Below, piece after piece: positions 55,981 through 64,000 of a DNA stretch of 64,000 nucleotides; the stretch's first letter is position 1; each line of letters opens with the position of its first letter. This DNA comes from Cycloclasticus sp. Its GTDB lineage: Bacteria > Pseudomonadota > Gammaproteobacteria > Methylococcales > Cycloclasticaceae. Position numbers and translations under genes: made by a program. The notes beneath the pieces are model-generated. The model made no database searches. It saw only the letters and a list, made by a program, of their open reading frames with translations, and was not told the DNA's origin. The stretch lies in assembly GCA_002700385.1 (NCBI GenBank), contig PADC01000002.1, positions 62,001-126,000 on the forward strand. Reading direction: 5' to 3'.

Positions 55981-56922
55981 TTATTTAGCGTTTAACCATT
56001 CCATGTAACACTTTACACCCTCTGCCACTGTTTTAAATGTCACATCACAGCCAGCAGCACGCAGCGCCGTTAGATCGGCTTCGGTGAAACTTTGATAATG
56101 ACCAACCAAATGGTCAGGAAAAGGAATATAACTCAAGCGACCTTTTTGATGATAATCGAGCACACCTTTAGCGACATCATTAAATGGCTGGCTCTTGCCC
56201 GTGCCGCAATTAAAGATGCCCGAAACCGTTGGGTTATCTAAAAACCATAAGTTCACATCAACAACATCAGACACGTAAACGAAATCTCGGACTTGTTCAC
56301 CGTCTCTATAACCATCACAACCAGCAAATAATTTAATCTCACCAGAATCTAATAATTGGTTATTGAGATGGAAAGCAACACTCGCCATACTCCCTTTATG
56401 CTGTTCGCGCGGCCCATACACATTAAAATAGCGCAAACCCACCACTTGACTGCCAATATCTTGTGCGCGCACATATTGGTCAAACAAAAATTTAGAATAA
56501 CCGTACACATTTAACGGCTCTTCATTCTTCAGATCTTCTTCAAACTCGCTACCGCCCCCATAAACAGAAGCACTGGAAGCGTAGATAAAAGGGACCTGAT
56601 TGGCTTGGCAGAAATGCAAAAGCGCCTTGGAGTATTCGTAATTATTGTCCATCATAAACCGCCCATCCCACTCTGTCGTGGAAGAGCAAGCGCCTTCATG
56701 AAAAATTGCCTCAATGGGCACATCATCAAACCCACCACTCAACACGCCGTCTAGAAAGTCGTCTTTATCCATGTAGTCTGCGATTTGACTATCTACGATA
56801 TTTTTAAATTTTGCGCCATCTTTCAAGTCGTCGACCACTAGAATGTCGCTAATGCCTCTGGCATTTAAACCTTGAATAATATTACTGCCAATAAAACCCG
56901 CACCGCCCGTTACTATGATCAT
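55981..56922 (-). CDS. hldD: ADP-L-glycero-D-manno-heptose 6-epimerase
   Basis: Short-chain-type epimerase of about 313 residues, the last step of heptose precursor synthesis for the LPS inner core. The Rossmann motif is [11 protein letters not shown] at the N-terminus, and [12 protein letters not shown] holds the catalytic Tyr-x3-Lys. [16 protein letters not shown] and [14 protein letters not shown] are typical. I use the ATG at 56922 (MIIVTGG) behind AAGAGGTAAAG. The ORF could extend to 56940, overlapping hldE, but the resulting MKRGKE leader is not family-like. Confidence 0.96.
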   Translation of the reverse strand: MIIVTGGAGFIGSNIIQGLNARGISDILVVDDLKDGAKFKNIVDSQIADYMDKDDFLDGVLSGGFDDVPIEAIFHEGACSSTTEWDGRFMMDNNYEYSKALLHFCQANQVPFIYASSASVYGGGSEFEEDLKNEEPLNVYGYSKFLFDQYVRAQDIGSQVVGLRYFNVYGPREQHKGSMASVAFHLNNQLLDSGEIKLFAGCDGYRDGEQVRDFVYVSDVVDVNLWFLDNPTVSGIFNCGTGKSQPFNDVAKGVLDYHQKGRLSYIPFPDHLVGHYQSFTEADLTALRAAGCDVTFKTVAEGVKCYMEWLNAK

Positions 56923-56926
56923 TTCT

Positions 56927-58360
56927 TTACCTCTTTTCACTTGTATCGCGAATATTTTTGATTAAATTCGTCGTCGAACACCCTTCAACGTAATCGAGCA
57001 CATAGGTTGCCCCGCCCGCCTTAGCAACACAATCAAACCCTTCTATATCTTCAATGCTTTTGTAGTCACCGCCTTTAACTAAAATATCGGGCAATATTCG
57101 GCAGATATGCTCACGCGGGGACTCTTCAGAAAAAGCACAGACCCAATCAACGCAGGCCAGAGCCGACAACATTTCTGCACGTACTTCCAGCCGATTAATG
57201 GGGCGCTCAGGCCCTTTCAAACGCGATACCGATGCATCATCGTTCACTAAAATAATTAATCTGTCGCCCAGTGCCTTTGCTTGTTGCAAATATCGCACAT
57301 GCCCAGGGTGTAAAATATCAAAACACCCATTGGTCAGCACAATTTTTTCACCATTAATTCGCGCCTTAGCAATCGCGAGTGATAAGTCTTCAGCACTGAC
57401 AAAACCACGCGGCATGTCTTCTAACGTATGCAAACTTGCTTTTAGCTCATTTTGCGTTACGGTGGCTGTTCCCAATTTAGCGACCACCAAACCCGCCGCC
57501 TGATTCGCCAAGACTGTTGCGTCGGGCAAGCTGGACCCTGCGGCCAAGCAGGCTGCTAAAGTTGAAATAACCGTATCGCCAGCCCCGGTCACATCAAACA
57601 CTTCTTGCGCCTGCGTCGGTAAGTGAATGGGGTCTTGATCCGGTTGAAGTAAAGTCATGCCTTTTTCGCCTCGCGTCACTAACAACGCCTCTAAGTTCAG
57701 CTCCTCAAGCAAGGCGGAACCTCGGCTGACCATTTCTTCTTCATTCTTACACTCACCAACAACCGCTTGGAATTCACTCCAATTTGGCGTAATCAGCGTT
57801 GCACCTCGATACTTGGTAAAATCTGTTCCTTTAGGATCGACCAACACTTTTTTTCCCGCCGCTCTGGCTGTCGCAATCAGCTGCTGCACGGAAGCCAAGG
57901 TGCCTTTGCCGTAATCTGACAGCACCACAACGTCATGTGAAGGTAACGCTTGCTCGTAGTCTTGCTGCAATTGCTCAACTGGTAAGTCGTGGAAACTCTC
58001 TTCAAAATCCAACCGAATTAATTGCTGATGCCGACTGAGCACCCTCAGCTTAGTGATCGTTGGCTGATCGGTTAAATGCTCAAACTGACACGTCACCTTC
58101 GCTTGCTCTAACTGCTCTTTCAACGCACGTGCAGCCGCATCCTCTCCGGTATAGCCCAAGACAGTCACGGTCGAATTGAGACCAGCAATATTAAGCGCAA
58201 CATTACCCGCACCACCTGGGCGATCTTCTATGTCTTTAACATGAACAACAGGAACCGGCGCCTCGGGAGAAACACGCGATGTATCACCCTGCCAATTTCT
58301 ATCTAGCATCAAATCACCAACAACCAAGACCGCTGCTTGGCTAAAATCAGGTAGCTTCAT
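56927..58360 (-). CDS. hldE: Bifunctional heptose kinase/adenylyltransferase HldE
   Basis: Two-domain enzyme of 477 residues. The N-terminal PfkB-type kinase (residues 1-~320) phosphorylates D-glycero-beta-D-manno-heptose 7-phosphate; the motifs [16 protein letters not shown] and [16 protein letters not shown] are intact. The C-terminal adenylyltransferase (~340-477) activates it; [25 protein letters not shown] carries the HxGH motif. It is followed directly by hldD and waaA. It starts 119 bp from the divergent arsC gene. Confidence 0.97.
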   Translation of the reverse strand: MKLPDFSQAAVLVVGDLMLDRNWQGDTSRVSPEAPVPVVHVKDIEDRPGGAGNVALNIAGLNSTVTVLGYTGEDAAARALKEQLEQAKVTCQFEHLTDQPTITKLRVLSRHQQLIRLDFEESFHDLPVEQLQQDYEQALPSHDVVVLSDYGKGTLASVQQLIATARAAGKKVLVDPKGTDFTKYRGATLITPNWSEFQAVVGECKNEEEMVSRGSALLEELNLEALLVTRGEKGMTLLQPDQDPIHLPTQAQEVFDVTGAGDTVISTLAACLAAGSSLPDATVLANQAAGLVVAKLGTATVTQNELKASLHTLEDMPRGFVSAEDLSLAIAKARINGEKIVLTNGCFDILHPGHVRYLQQAKALGDRLIILVNDDASVSRLKGPERPINRLEVRAEMLSALACVDWVCAFSEESPREHICRILPDILVKGGDYKSIEDIEGFDCVAKAGGATYVLDYVEGCSTTNLIKNIRDTSEKR

Positions 58361-58479
58361 CTTTTAATTCTTATTCAATAATCTGCCCACCATCATATCA
58401 TGCGGCATCCAAAGCAGAAAAAGCCTGTCGTAAATTAGCAGATAATTTATAATCTTCGAAAACACTCATTGAGGATATT

Positions 58480-58830
58480 TTGTTGAGCATTAAAATTTAT
58501 CACAACCCACGTTGCAGCAAATCTCGCCAGACACTCAAGATTCTGGAAGAACAAGGCATTCAGCCAGATATTATTGACTATTTAAAAAACAAGCCTAACA
58601 AAGAGGAACTTGAGACCGTTTTAACATTACTGGGAATGTCCCCACGTGATTTAATGCGTAAAGGCGAAACCATTTATAAAGAACTCAATCTGAAAGACAA
58701 CACGTTAAGCGACGAACAATTACTTAACGCAATGCTCGAAAACCCTATTCTAATTGAACGTCCCATCGTACTGGCCAACGGCAAAGCTGCTATTGGGCGC
58801 CCTCCTGAAAGTGTCTTGGGTATTCTATAA
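58480..58830 (+). CDS. arsC: ArsC-family arsenate reductase (glutaredoxin-type)
   Basis: Protein of 116 residues of the ArsC/Spx-like thioredoxin fold. The active-site Cys12 lies in YHNPRCSKSRQTL. The downstream Arg-containing motif IERPIVLANGKAAIGRPPE completes the arsenate site of glutaredoxin-linked ArsC. No other ars genes are nearby, so detoxification of arsenate or a housekeeping role (YfgD-like) are both possible. The start is one of two tandem TTG codons (58480 or 58483) behind GAGG. It is followed directly by wrbA. Confidence 0.9.
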   Translation: MLSIKIYHNPRCSKSRQTLKILEEQGIQPDIIDYLKNKPNKEELETVLTLLGMSPRDLMRKGETIYKELNLKDNTLSDEQLLNAMLENPILIERPIVLANGKAAIGRPPESVLGIL

Positions 58831-59779
<949 letters not shown>

Positions 59780-59780
<1 letters not shown>

Positions 59781-60472
59781 TGCACCCACAACTGCCGCTG
59801 CCTTTTAAATTACAAGATGTTTTTAATTTTGAAAACTTCATTGCAAGCGACAATGAAATCGTTGTCCAAGCCTTAAAAAACCCTAATGAGCCCTTTATTT
59901 ATCTGTGGGGGGAGGCTGGAACCGGTAAAACACATTTGCTGCAATCAGCTTGCCAACATCAAACCGAGCAGGCTGGTACCGCGTGTTATCTAGCCGCCAA
60001 AGAAATAGCCACCAACCCACCCTCTATCCTGGAAGGCTTAGCCAACCTTAATTTAGTCTGCTTAGATGATATTGACACCTTCTTTGGACAAGCTACTTGG
60101 GAAGAAGCCCTCTTCAATTTGTTCAATCAGATCAAACAGGCTAACGGCCGTTTAGTCGTAAGCGCTAGTTTTTCTCCTCAACAGGCAAACATCATACTGA
60201 ATGACTTAAAAAGCCGCTTAAATAGCGGGCTTCCGTTGAATTTAACAACGTTAAATGACGAGGACACCATCAAAGTTTTACAAACCCGTGCTCAACAACT
60301 TGGTTTAGAGCTTAATCATGAAACAGCCCGCTATCTGATGACGCATTTCCCAAGGGATATCAATACACTCTGGGGGTTGCTTGAGCAATTAGACCAAGCC
60401 AGCCTTGCTGCCCAACGTAAATTGACCATTCCTTTTTTAAAAACCACGTTGCTAAACCCACTTCAACTGTGA
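59780..60472 (+). CDS. hda: DnaA regulatory inactivator Hda
   Basis: AAA+ protein of 230 residues homologous to DnaA domain III that, with the loaded beta clamp, triggers DnaA-ATP hydrolysis. The clamp-binding motif is at the very N-terminus (HPQLPLPFKL, with QLPLPF). Walker A is GEAGTGKTHLL and Walker B LVCLDDIDTF. Sensor regions include SASFSPQQANIILNDLKSRL and a C-terminal RDINTLWGLLEQLDQASL. The start ATG overlaps the previous stop. The wrbA-DUF2069-hda order is conserved. Confidence 0.95.
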
Positions 60473-60533
60473 AATATTAAGCTTGTGTTCAGTTTGGACA
60501 GATAGGATACTCTTTTTTTAAATAAGGCCTTTC

Positions 60534-61280
60534 ATGAGCCACATGCTAAAACAAACTGTTCTTGCTTATGCTTTACTAAGTTCATCATTCGCTCATGCGG
60601 GTTTTCTTGACTTTATTAAAGACATTGACACAAGCAAACTCACCAGCTCAACAGCGGCTTCGTTACCGGCAAACCTCAGCAACGCGGAGGTTGTTTCCGG
60701 CCTTAAGCAAGCACTAAAAAAGGGAACCTCTTTTGCTGTTGACAACCTCAGCTCTGAAGGCGGATTTTTAAATCAACCTGATGTAAAAATCCCCATCCCC
60801 GCCAGCTTAAAACCGATTGCCTCGTCGTTGGAAATGATCGGGCAAAATAGCCTGGTTGCAAACTTCCAGACGACACTCAATAAAGCGGCTGAACAGGCTG
60901 TATCAGAAGCAGCCGCCATTTTCGCTGACACCATTCAAAATATGAGCATTGAAGAGGCAGCAAACATTCTAAAAGGACCTGAAAATGCAGCCACTGAATA
61001 CTTCAAAAAACGCAGTTCAGAGCAATTATTGGAAAAATTTCTGCCTATCGTTAAACAAGCAACCAATAACGCTGGCGTAACCGCCAGTTACAAGCAATTA
61101 ATCGCACATACTGGCTCTTTCGGTAACTTTATTTCATCGCAATCACCTGATATTGATAATTTTGTTGCTCAAAAAGCCGTTGATGCGTTATTTTTGCGTA
61201 TCGCAGAACAAGAAAAGTTGATTCGGGAAAACCCCGCTGCTAGAACCACCGATTTATTAAAAAAAGTATTTACTCCCTAA
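60534..61280 (+). CDS. DUF4197 exported protein
   Basis: Exported protein of 248 residues with a signal peptide ending FAHAG. The DUF4197 domain covers the rest: NAEVVSGLKQALKKGTSFAVDNLSSEGGFLNQPDVKIPIPASLKP and the C-terminal KAVDALFLRIAEQEKLIRENPAARTTDLLKKVF. Predominantly helical, function unknown. The next gene (mscS) begins 19 bp later, so they probably form a unit. Confidence 0.88.
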   Translation: MSHMLKQTVLAYALLSSSFAHAGFLDFIKDIDTSKLTSSTAASLPANLSNAEVVSGLKQALKKGTSFAVDNLSSEGGFLNQPDVKIPIPASLKPIASSLEMIGQNSLVANFQTTLNKAAEQAVSEAAAIFADTIQNMSIEEAANILKGPENAATEYFKKRSSEQLLEKFLPIVKQATNNAGVTASYKQLIAHTGSFGNFISSQSPDIDNFVAQKAVDALFLRIAEQEKLIRENPAARTTDLLKKVFTP

Positions 61281-61299
61281 CTTAATAAGAGATATTGAC

Positions 61300-62133
61300 A
61301 TGGACAATTTATTATCAGAAGGCACCCTGACTCAAATTCAAGAACTACTTACCGTCTACGGTCTTAAGGTCATTGCCGCCTTAGCGATCTTTATTATCGG
61401 TAAAATAATTGCAAAAGCCATTAGAACAGGCGTCTCCAACGCCATGAATAAAGGTGGGTCAGACCCAATCCTTATTTCGTTTACAACCAATATGCTTTAT
61501 GCCGCTTTATTAGCTTTCGTGATCATTGCGGCCCTTGGCCAGCTCGGCATTCAAACCACCTCCTTTATTGCCATCTTAGGTGCCGCCGGTCTTGCGGTTG
61601 GTCTGGCACTTCAAGGCTCTCTCGCGAACTTTGCCGCGGGCGTACTGATGATTATTTTCCGCCCTTTCAAACAAGGTGATTTTATTGAGGGCGCTGGCGT
61701 TTCTGGTATTATTGAAGAAGTGCATATTTTTAACACCATCATGCGTACAGGTGACAACAAAACCATTATTATTCCTAATGGTAGCTTGATGAGTGGCAAT
61801 ATCGTCAACTACTCGACCAAACCAACACGTCGTTTAGATCTCGTTATTGGAATCGGTTACGATGACGATATCAAGAAAGCCAAACAAGTGTTAGAAGACT
61901 TAATGGCAAGCGAAGAGCGCATATTAAAAGACCCAGCGCCAACCATAGGCTTACTTGAACTGGCTGATAGCAGTGTAAATTTTGCCGTTCGCCCATGGGT
62001 TAACTCTGCCGATTATTGGGGCGTCCATTTCGACCTGTTAGAACGTATTAAACTGCGCTTTGATGATGAAGGCATCAGCATTCCTTATCCACAGCAGGAC
62101 ATTCACCTTCACAATTCACCTGCTGATCAATAG
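61300..62133 (+). CDS. mscS: Small-conductance mechanosensitive channel MscS
   Basis: Three-span membrane channel of 277 residues that opens on hypo-osmotic swelling. TM3 carries the pore pattern GAAGLAVGLALQGSLANFAAGVLMIIFRPFKQGDFIE. The beta domain is GIIEEVHIFNTIMRTGDNKTIIIPNGSLMSGNIVNYS, and a cytoplasmic alpha/beta domain ends the protein. It is slightly shorter than E. coli MscS (286) but complete. A strong terminator follows 18 bp after the stop. Confidence 0.95.
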   Translation: MDNLLSEGTLTQIQELLTVYGLKVIAALAIFIIGKIIAKAIRTGVSNAMNKGGSDPILISFTTNMLYAALLAFVIIAALGQLGIQTTSFIAILGAAGLAVGLALQGSLANFAAGVLMIIFRPFKQGDFIEGAGVSGIIEEVHIFNTIMRTGDNKTIIIPNGSLMSGNIVNYSTKPTRRLDLVIGIGYDDDIKKAKQVLEDLMASEERILKDPAPTIGLLELADSSVNFAVRPWVNSADYWGVHFDLLERIKLRFDDEGISIPYPQQDIHLHNSPADQ

Positions 62134-62151
62134 GCCATTTTGCTCCATCTT

Positions 62152-62180
62152 AAAAAGGGCTGTCATACCAGCCCTTTTTT
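62152..62180 (+). terminator. Intrinsic terminator after mscS
   Basis: The stem GGGCTG/CAGCCC (62157-62162 with 62169-62174), extended by A5/T5 pairing, has a 6-base loop and is followed by six T residues on +. It ends the DUF4197-mscS transcript before sodB. Confidence 0.88.
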
Positions 62181-62305
62181 ATTGCGCGCATGAAAATACC
62201 ACTTAATTTCAAAAAATATTGATTTATATCATGAATTTCACTATTGTTAAGCTCACATTTATATCCGCGCTTGGCGCATAACTTAACCATAAAGGAACAA
62301 CTGAC

Positions 62306-62878
62306 ATGGCTCATGAATTACCTCCTCTACCTTATGCAATCGATGCATTAGAACCTCACCTCTCTCAAGAAACTCTTGAATTCCACCACGGCAAACATCA
62401 CGCAACGTACGTGACTAAATTAAACGGCTTAATCCCTGGAACAGAATTTGAAAATGCCAGCCTTGAAGAGATTGTTAAAAATTCTTCTGGCCCCATTTTC
62501 AACAATGCGGCACAAATCTGGAACCACACTTTTTACTGGAACTGCCTAACACCCAACAACACAGAACCTTCGGGTGATTTATTGGCCGCTATCAACGACA
62601 CTTATGGCTCTGTTGACGCATTTAAAGCTGAATTCACTGACAAATCCGTCAATCTGTTTGGTGCGGGCTGGTGCTGGTTGGTAAAAAATGCTGATGGCAA
62701 ACTGGAAATTGTTCAAACCAGTAATGCGGGTACACCGCTAACTGCTGGCCAAACTCCACTATTAACATGTGACGTTTGGGAACATGCGTATTACATTGAT
62801 TGCCGCAATGCTCGTCCTGCTTACATGGACAAATTCTGGGCATTAGTGAACTGGGATTTTGTTGCCAGTAACCTATAA
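62306..62878 (+). CDS. sodB: Superoxide dismutase [Fe]
   Basis: Iron superoxide dismutase of 190 residues. The ligands are visible: His27 in [11 protein letters not shown], a histidine in [15 protein letters not shown], and Asp and His in [19 protein letters not shown]. The [13 protein letters not shown] and GAGWCWLV segments are the FeSOD form rather than MnSOD. It is cytoplasmic, with no signal. The ATG has an AAAGGA site. It is likely regulated by iron, but I saw no clear Fur box. A GGCGCC hairpin follows the stop. Confidence 0.96.
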   Translation: MAHELPPLPYAIDALEPHLSQETLEFHHGKHHATYVTKLNGLIPGTEFENASLEEIVKNSSGPIFNNAAQIWNHTFYWNCLTPNNTEPSGDLLAAINDTYGSVDAFKAEFTDKSVNLFGAGWCWLVKNADGKLEIVQTSNAGTPLTAGQTPLLTCDVWEHAYYIDCRNARPAYMDKFWALVNWDFVASNL

Positions 62879-62893
62879 TCCATTTGTTACGAT

Positions 62894-62922
62894 AAAAAAG
62901 GCGCCTTTTAGGCGCCTTTTTT
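62894..62922. terminator. Bidirectional terminator between sodB and the AI-2E gene
   Basis: The stem GGCGCC/GGCGCC (62900-62905 with 62911-62916) is flanked by six A residues on the left and six T residues on the right, with a 5-base loop. It lies between the convergent stops at 62878 and 62921, so it can terminate on both strands. Confidence 0.88.
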
Positions 62923-63970
62923 ATGTCTTCGAGTAAAGCTCACTTTCTTTATATTGATCATTGGCATGCCGCAATACCACCAGTAGCGCAGCCCCTACGG
63001 GTAAGGCCAATAAAACACCTGTAAAGCCAAACAAGTGCCCCCCTGTCATCACAGCAAAAATAACCGCAACCGGATGCAAGCCAATTTTATCGCCAACCAA
63101 TATCGGCGTTAACGCAACACTTTCCAAAACCTGAACCACGCCGAAGACCAACAATATAGGCAAAATCGCACTCGCGTCATGAAACTGAAAGATTGATGCA
63201 CCACAAGCCAGCGCAAGCCCTGTAATTAAACCCAAATAAGGCACAAAACTAACCAATCCCGCCAGCAAAGCGATCAATAAGGCAAACTCCAATCCCACAA
63301 TGCTTAGCCCAAGGTAATAAATCACCGATAAACTCAACATGACAAGGATTTGTCCCTTAAAAAATGCGCCTAACACCACATCTATTTCTTTTGATATTGT
63401 CGTTAATTTGCCTTCCATGCGACGAGGAAAAATATCCTGAAGGTGCTTTAACATCGCACCCCAGTCCCTTAGCAGGTAAAAAGTTACAACAGGAATGAGT
63501 ATCAGATTAGCCAAGCCTGAAAGAAGCGCAAGACCGGACGAACTTATAGAGCCCACTACATTTGCTAATATACCGCCAGCACGCCCTATATTCTCTTGCA
63601 AGGTTTGTTGTATCTGCTCTGTATTAGCCGTTCCCAAACCATCTAATCGCAGTTGAAACCAAGGCAATACCGTTTCTCGAGCCCATTGAATAATAGCGGG
63701 CACTTTCTCAATAAGACTCGTTATTTGTTGCTCGATAAGAGGAACTAAAACAATTAAGATTACCGTCGAGCCAATAAAAATAACAGCAAAAACCAGACTC
63801 ACTGCCCATGTTCTTCGCCACTTCCTACTTTCTAGTGCATTGACTAACGGGTTCCCCAAATAGGCCAGTAGTGCGGCAATCAAAAAAGGCATCAGAACCG
63901 GAGAGAGACTATAAATCAATCCGATCAATACAATAAAAAATATGACGTACTTCGTGCTATTACTGACCAT
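62921..63970 (-). CDS. AI-2E family transporter (PerM-like)
   Basis: Membrane protein of 349 residues with seven to eight predicted spans of the AI-2E/PerM (PF01594) exporter family. Landmarks are LIYSLSPVLMPFLIAALLAYLGNPLVNAL at the N-terminus, VTFYLLRDWGAMLKHLQDIFPRRMEGK in the middle and GDKIGLHPVAVIFAVMTGGHLFGFTGVLLALPVGAALLV at the end. The substrate is unproven in most members. The start ATG is 30 bp from the window edge, and the gene appears complete. Confidence 0.93.
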   Translation of the reverse strand: MVSNSTKYVIFFIVLIGLIYSLSPVLMPFLIAALLAYLGNPLVNALESRKWRRTWAVSLVFAVIFIGSTVILIVLVPLIEQQITSLIEKVPAIIQWARETVLPWFQLRLDGLGTANTEQIQQTLQENIGRAGGILANVVGSISSSGLALLSGLANLILIPVVTFYLLRDWGAMLKHLQDIFPRRMEGKLTTISKEIDVVLGAFFKGQILVMLSLSVIYYLGLSIVGLEFALLIALLAGLVSFVPYLGLITGLALACGASIFQFHDASAILPILLVFGVVQVLESVALTPILVGDKIGLHPVAVIFAVMTGGHLFGFTGVLLALPVGAALLVVLRHANDQYKESELYSKT

Positions 63971-64000
63971 AACTACCGCCCTTTTTTAATATCCCAAGCC

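Overview
The window is a chromosomal segment of a gammaproteobacterium with moderate GC content. The synteny is typical of the class: dsbA, cytochrome c4, a one-haem cytochrome, engB and polA followed by a DUF2782 gene and thrB; ilvI-ilvH-ilvC; arsC-wrbA-DUF2069-hda; waaA-hldD-hldE. System II cytochrome c maturation (CcsA/ResB), an aromatic-acid-type MFS carrier, a salicylaldehyde/vanillin-type aldehyde dehydrogenase, a TakP-like TRAP system and ovothiol synthase would fit a marine Piscirickettsiaceae/Cycloclasticus-like bacterium. That placement is inference. No rRNA, tRNA, prophage, insertion sequence or CRISPR array was seen.

Layout. 1-7297: an Anbu (proteasome-like peptidase) locus in two convergent arms. 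The 3' part of anbu and a transglutaminase/DUF2126 protein are on +; a circularly permuted ATP-grasp, an alpha-E protein and a zinc metallopeptidase are on -. 7548-11243: pssA, a 4Fe-4S uracil-DNA-glycosylase-like gene, rimI, nudK and a beta-propeller lipoprotein, all on -. 11299-14649: ilvIHC with a terminator. 14828-20138: a DUF4124 protein, then dsbA, ccsA, resB and two c-type cytochromes. 20297-26049: engB, a predicted ErsA/Spot 42-like sRNA, polA, a LOG protein, a DUF2782 protein and thrB. 26034-27545: an ECF-type sigma factor with three small envelope proteins. 27660-32761: TRAP permeases, ovoA, a membrane ABM protein and a truncated haemoglobin.

32762-35471 is the most accessory-looking part. 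Three genes (ABM monooxygenase, DUF1275, HPP) are separated by sequences that resemble integron attC sites, and no integrase is present. 35472-42912 carries transport and redox genes: an AAHS carrier, a BASS transporter, the DctP protein, an UPF0114 protein, an aldo/keto reductase and an aldehyde dehydrogenase. 42914-53495: uvrD, a methyltransferase, a copper locus (copC and a CopD-cytochrome-thioredoxin-like fusion), thiC, a rhodanese, a mismatch glycosylase, dtd and a TolC-type protein. 53528-58360: an MFS carrier and LPS inner-core genes. 58480-63970: arsC, wrbA, DUF2069, hda, DUF4197, mscS, sodB and an AI-2E exporter.

The strongest unexplained signals are: the sRNA between engB and polA, with a sigma-E-like promoter, a C-rich hairpin loop and a near-perfect terminator; the attC-like cassette cluster at 33.0-35.4 kb; the split Anbu peptide system; and the sigma/DUF3619/DUF3106 envelope module.
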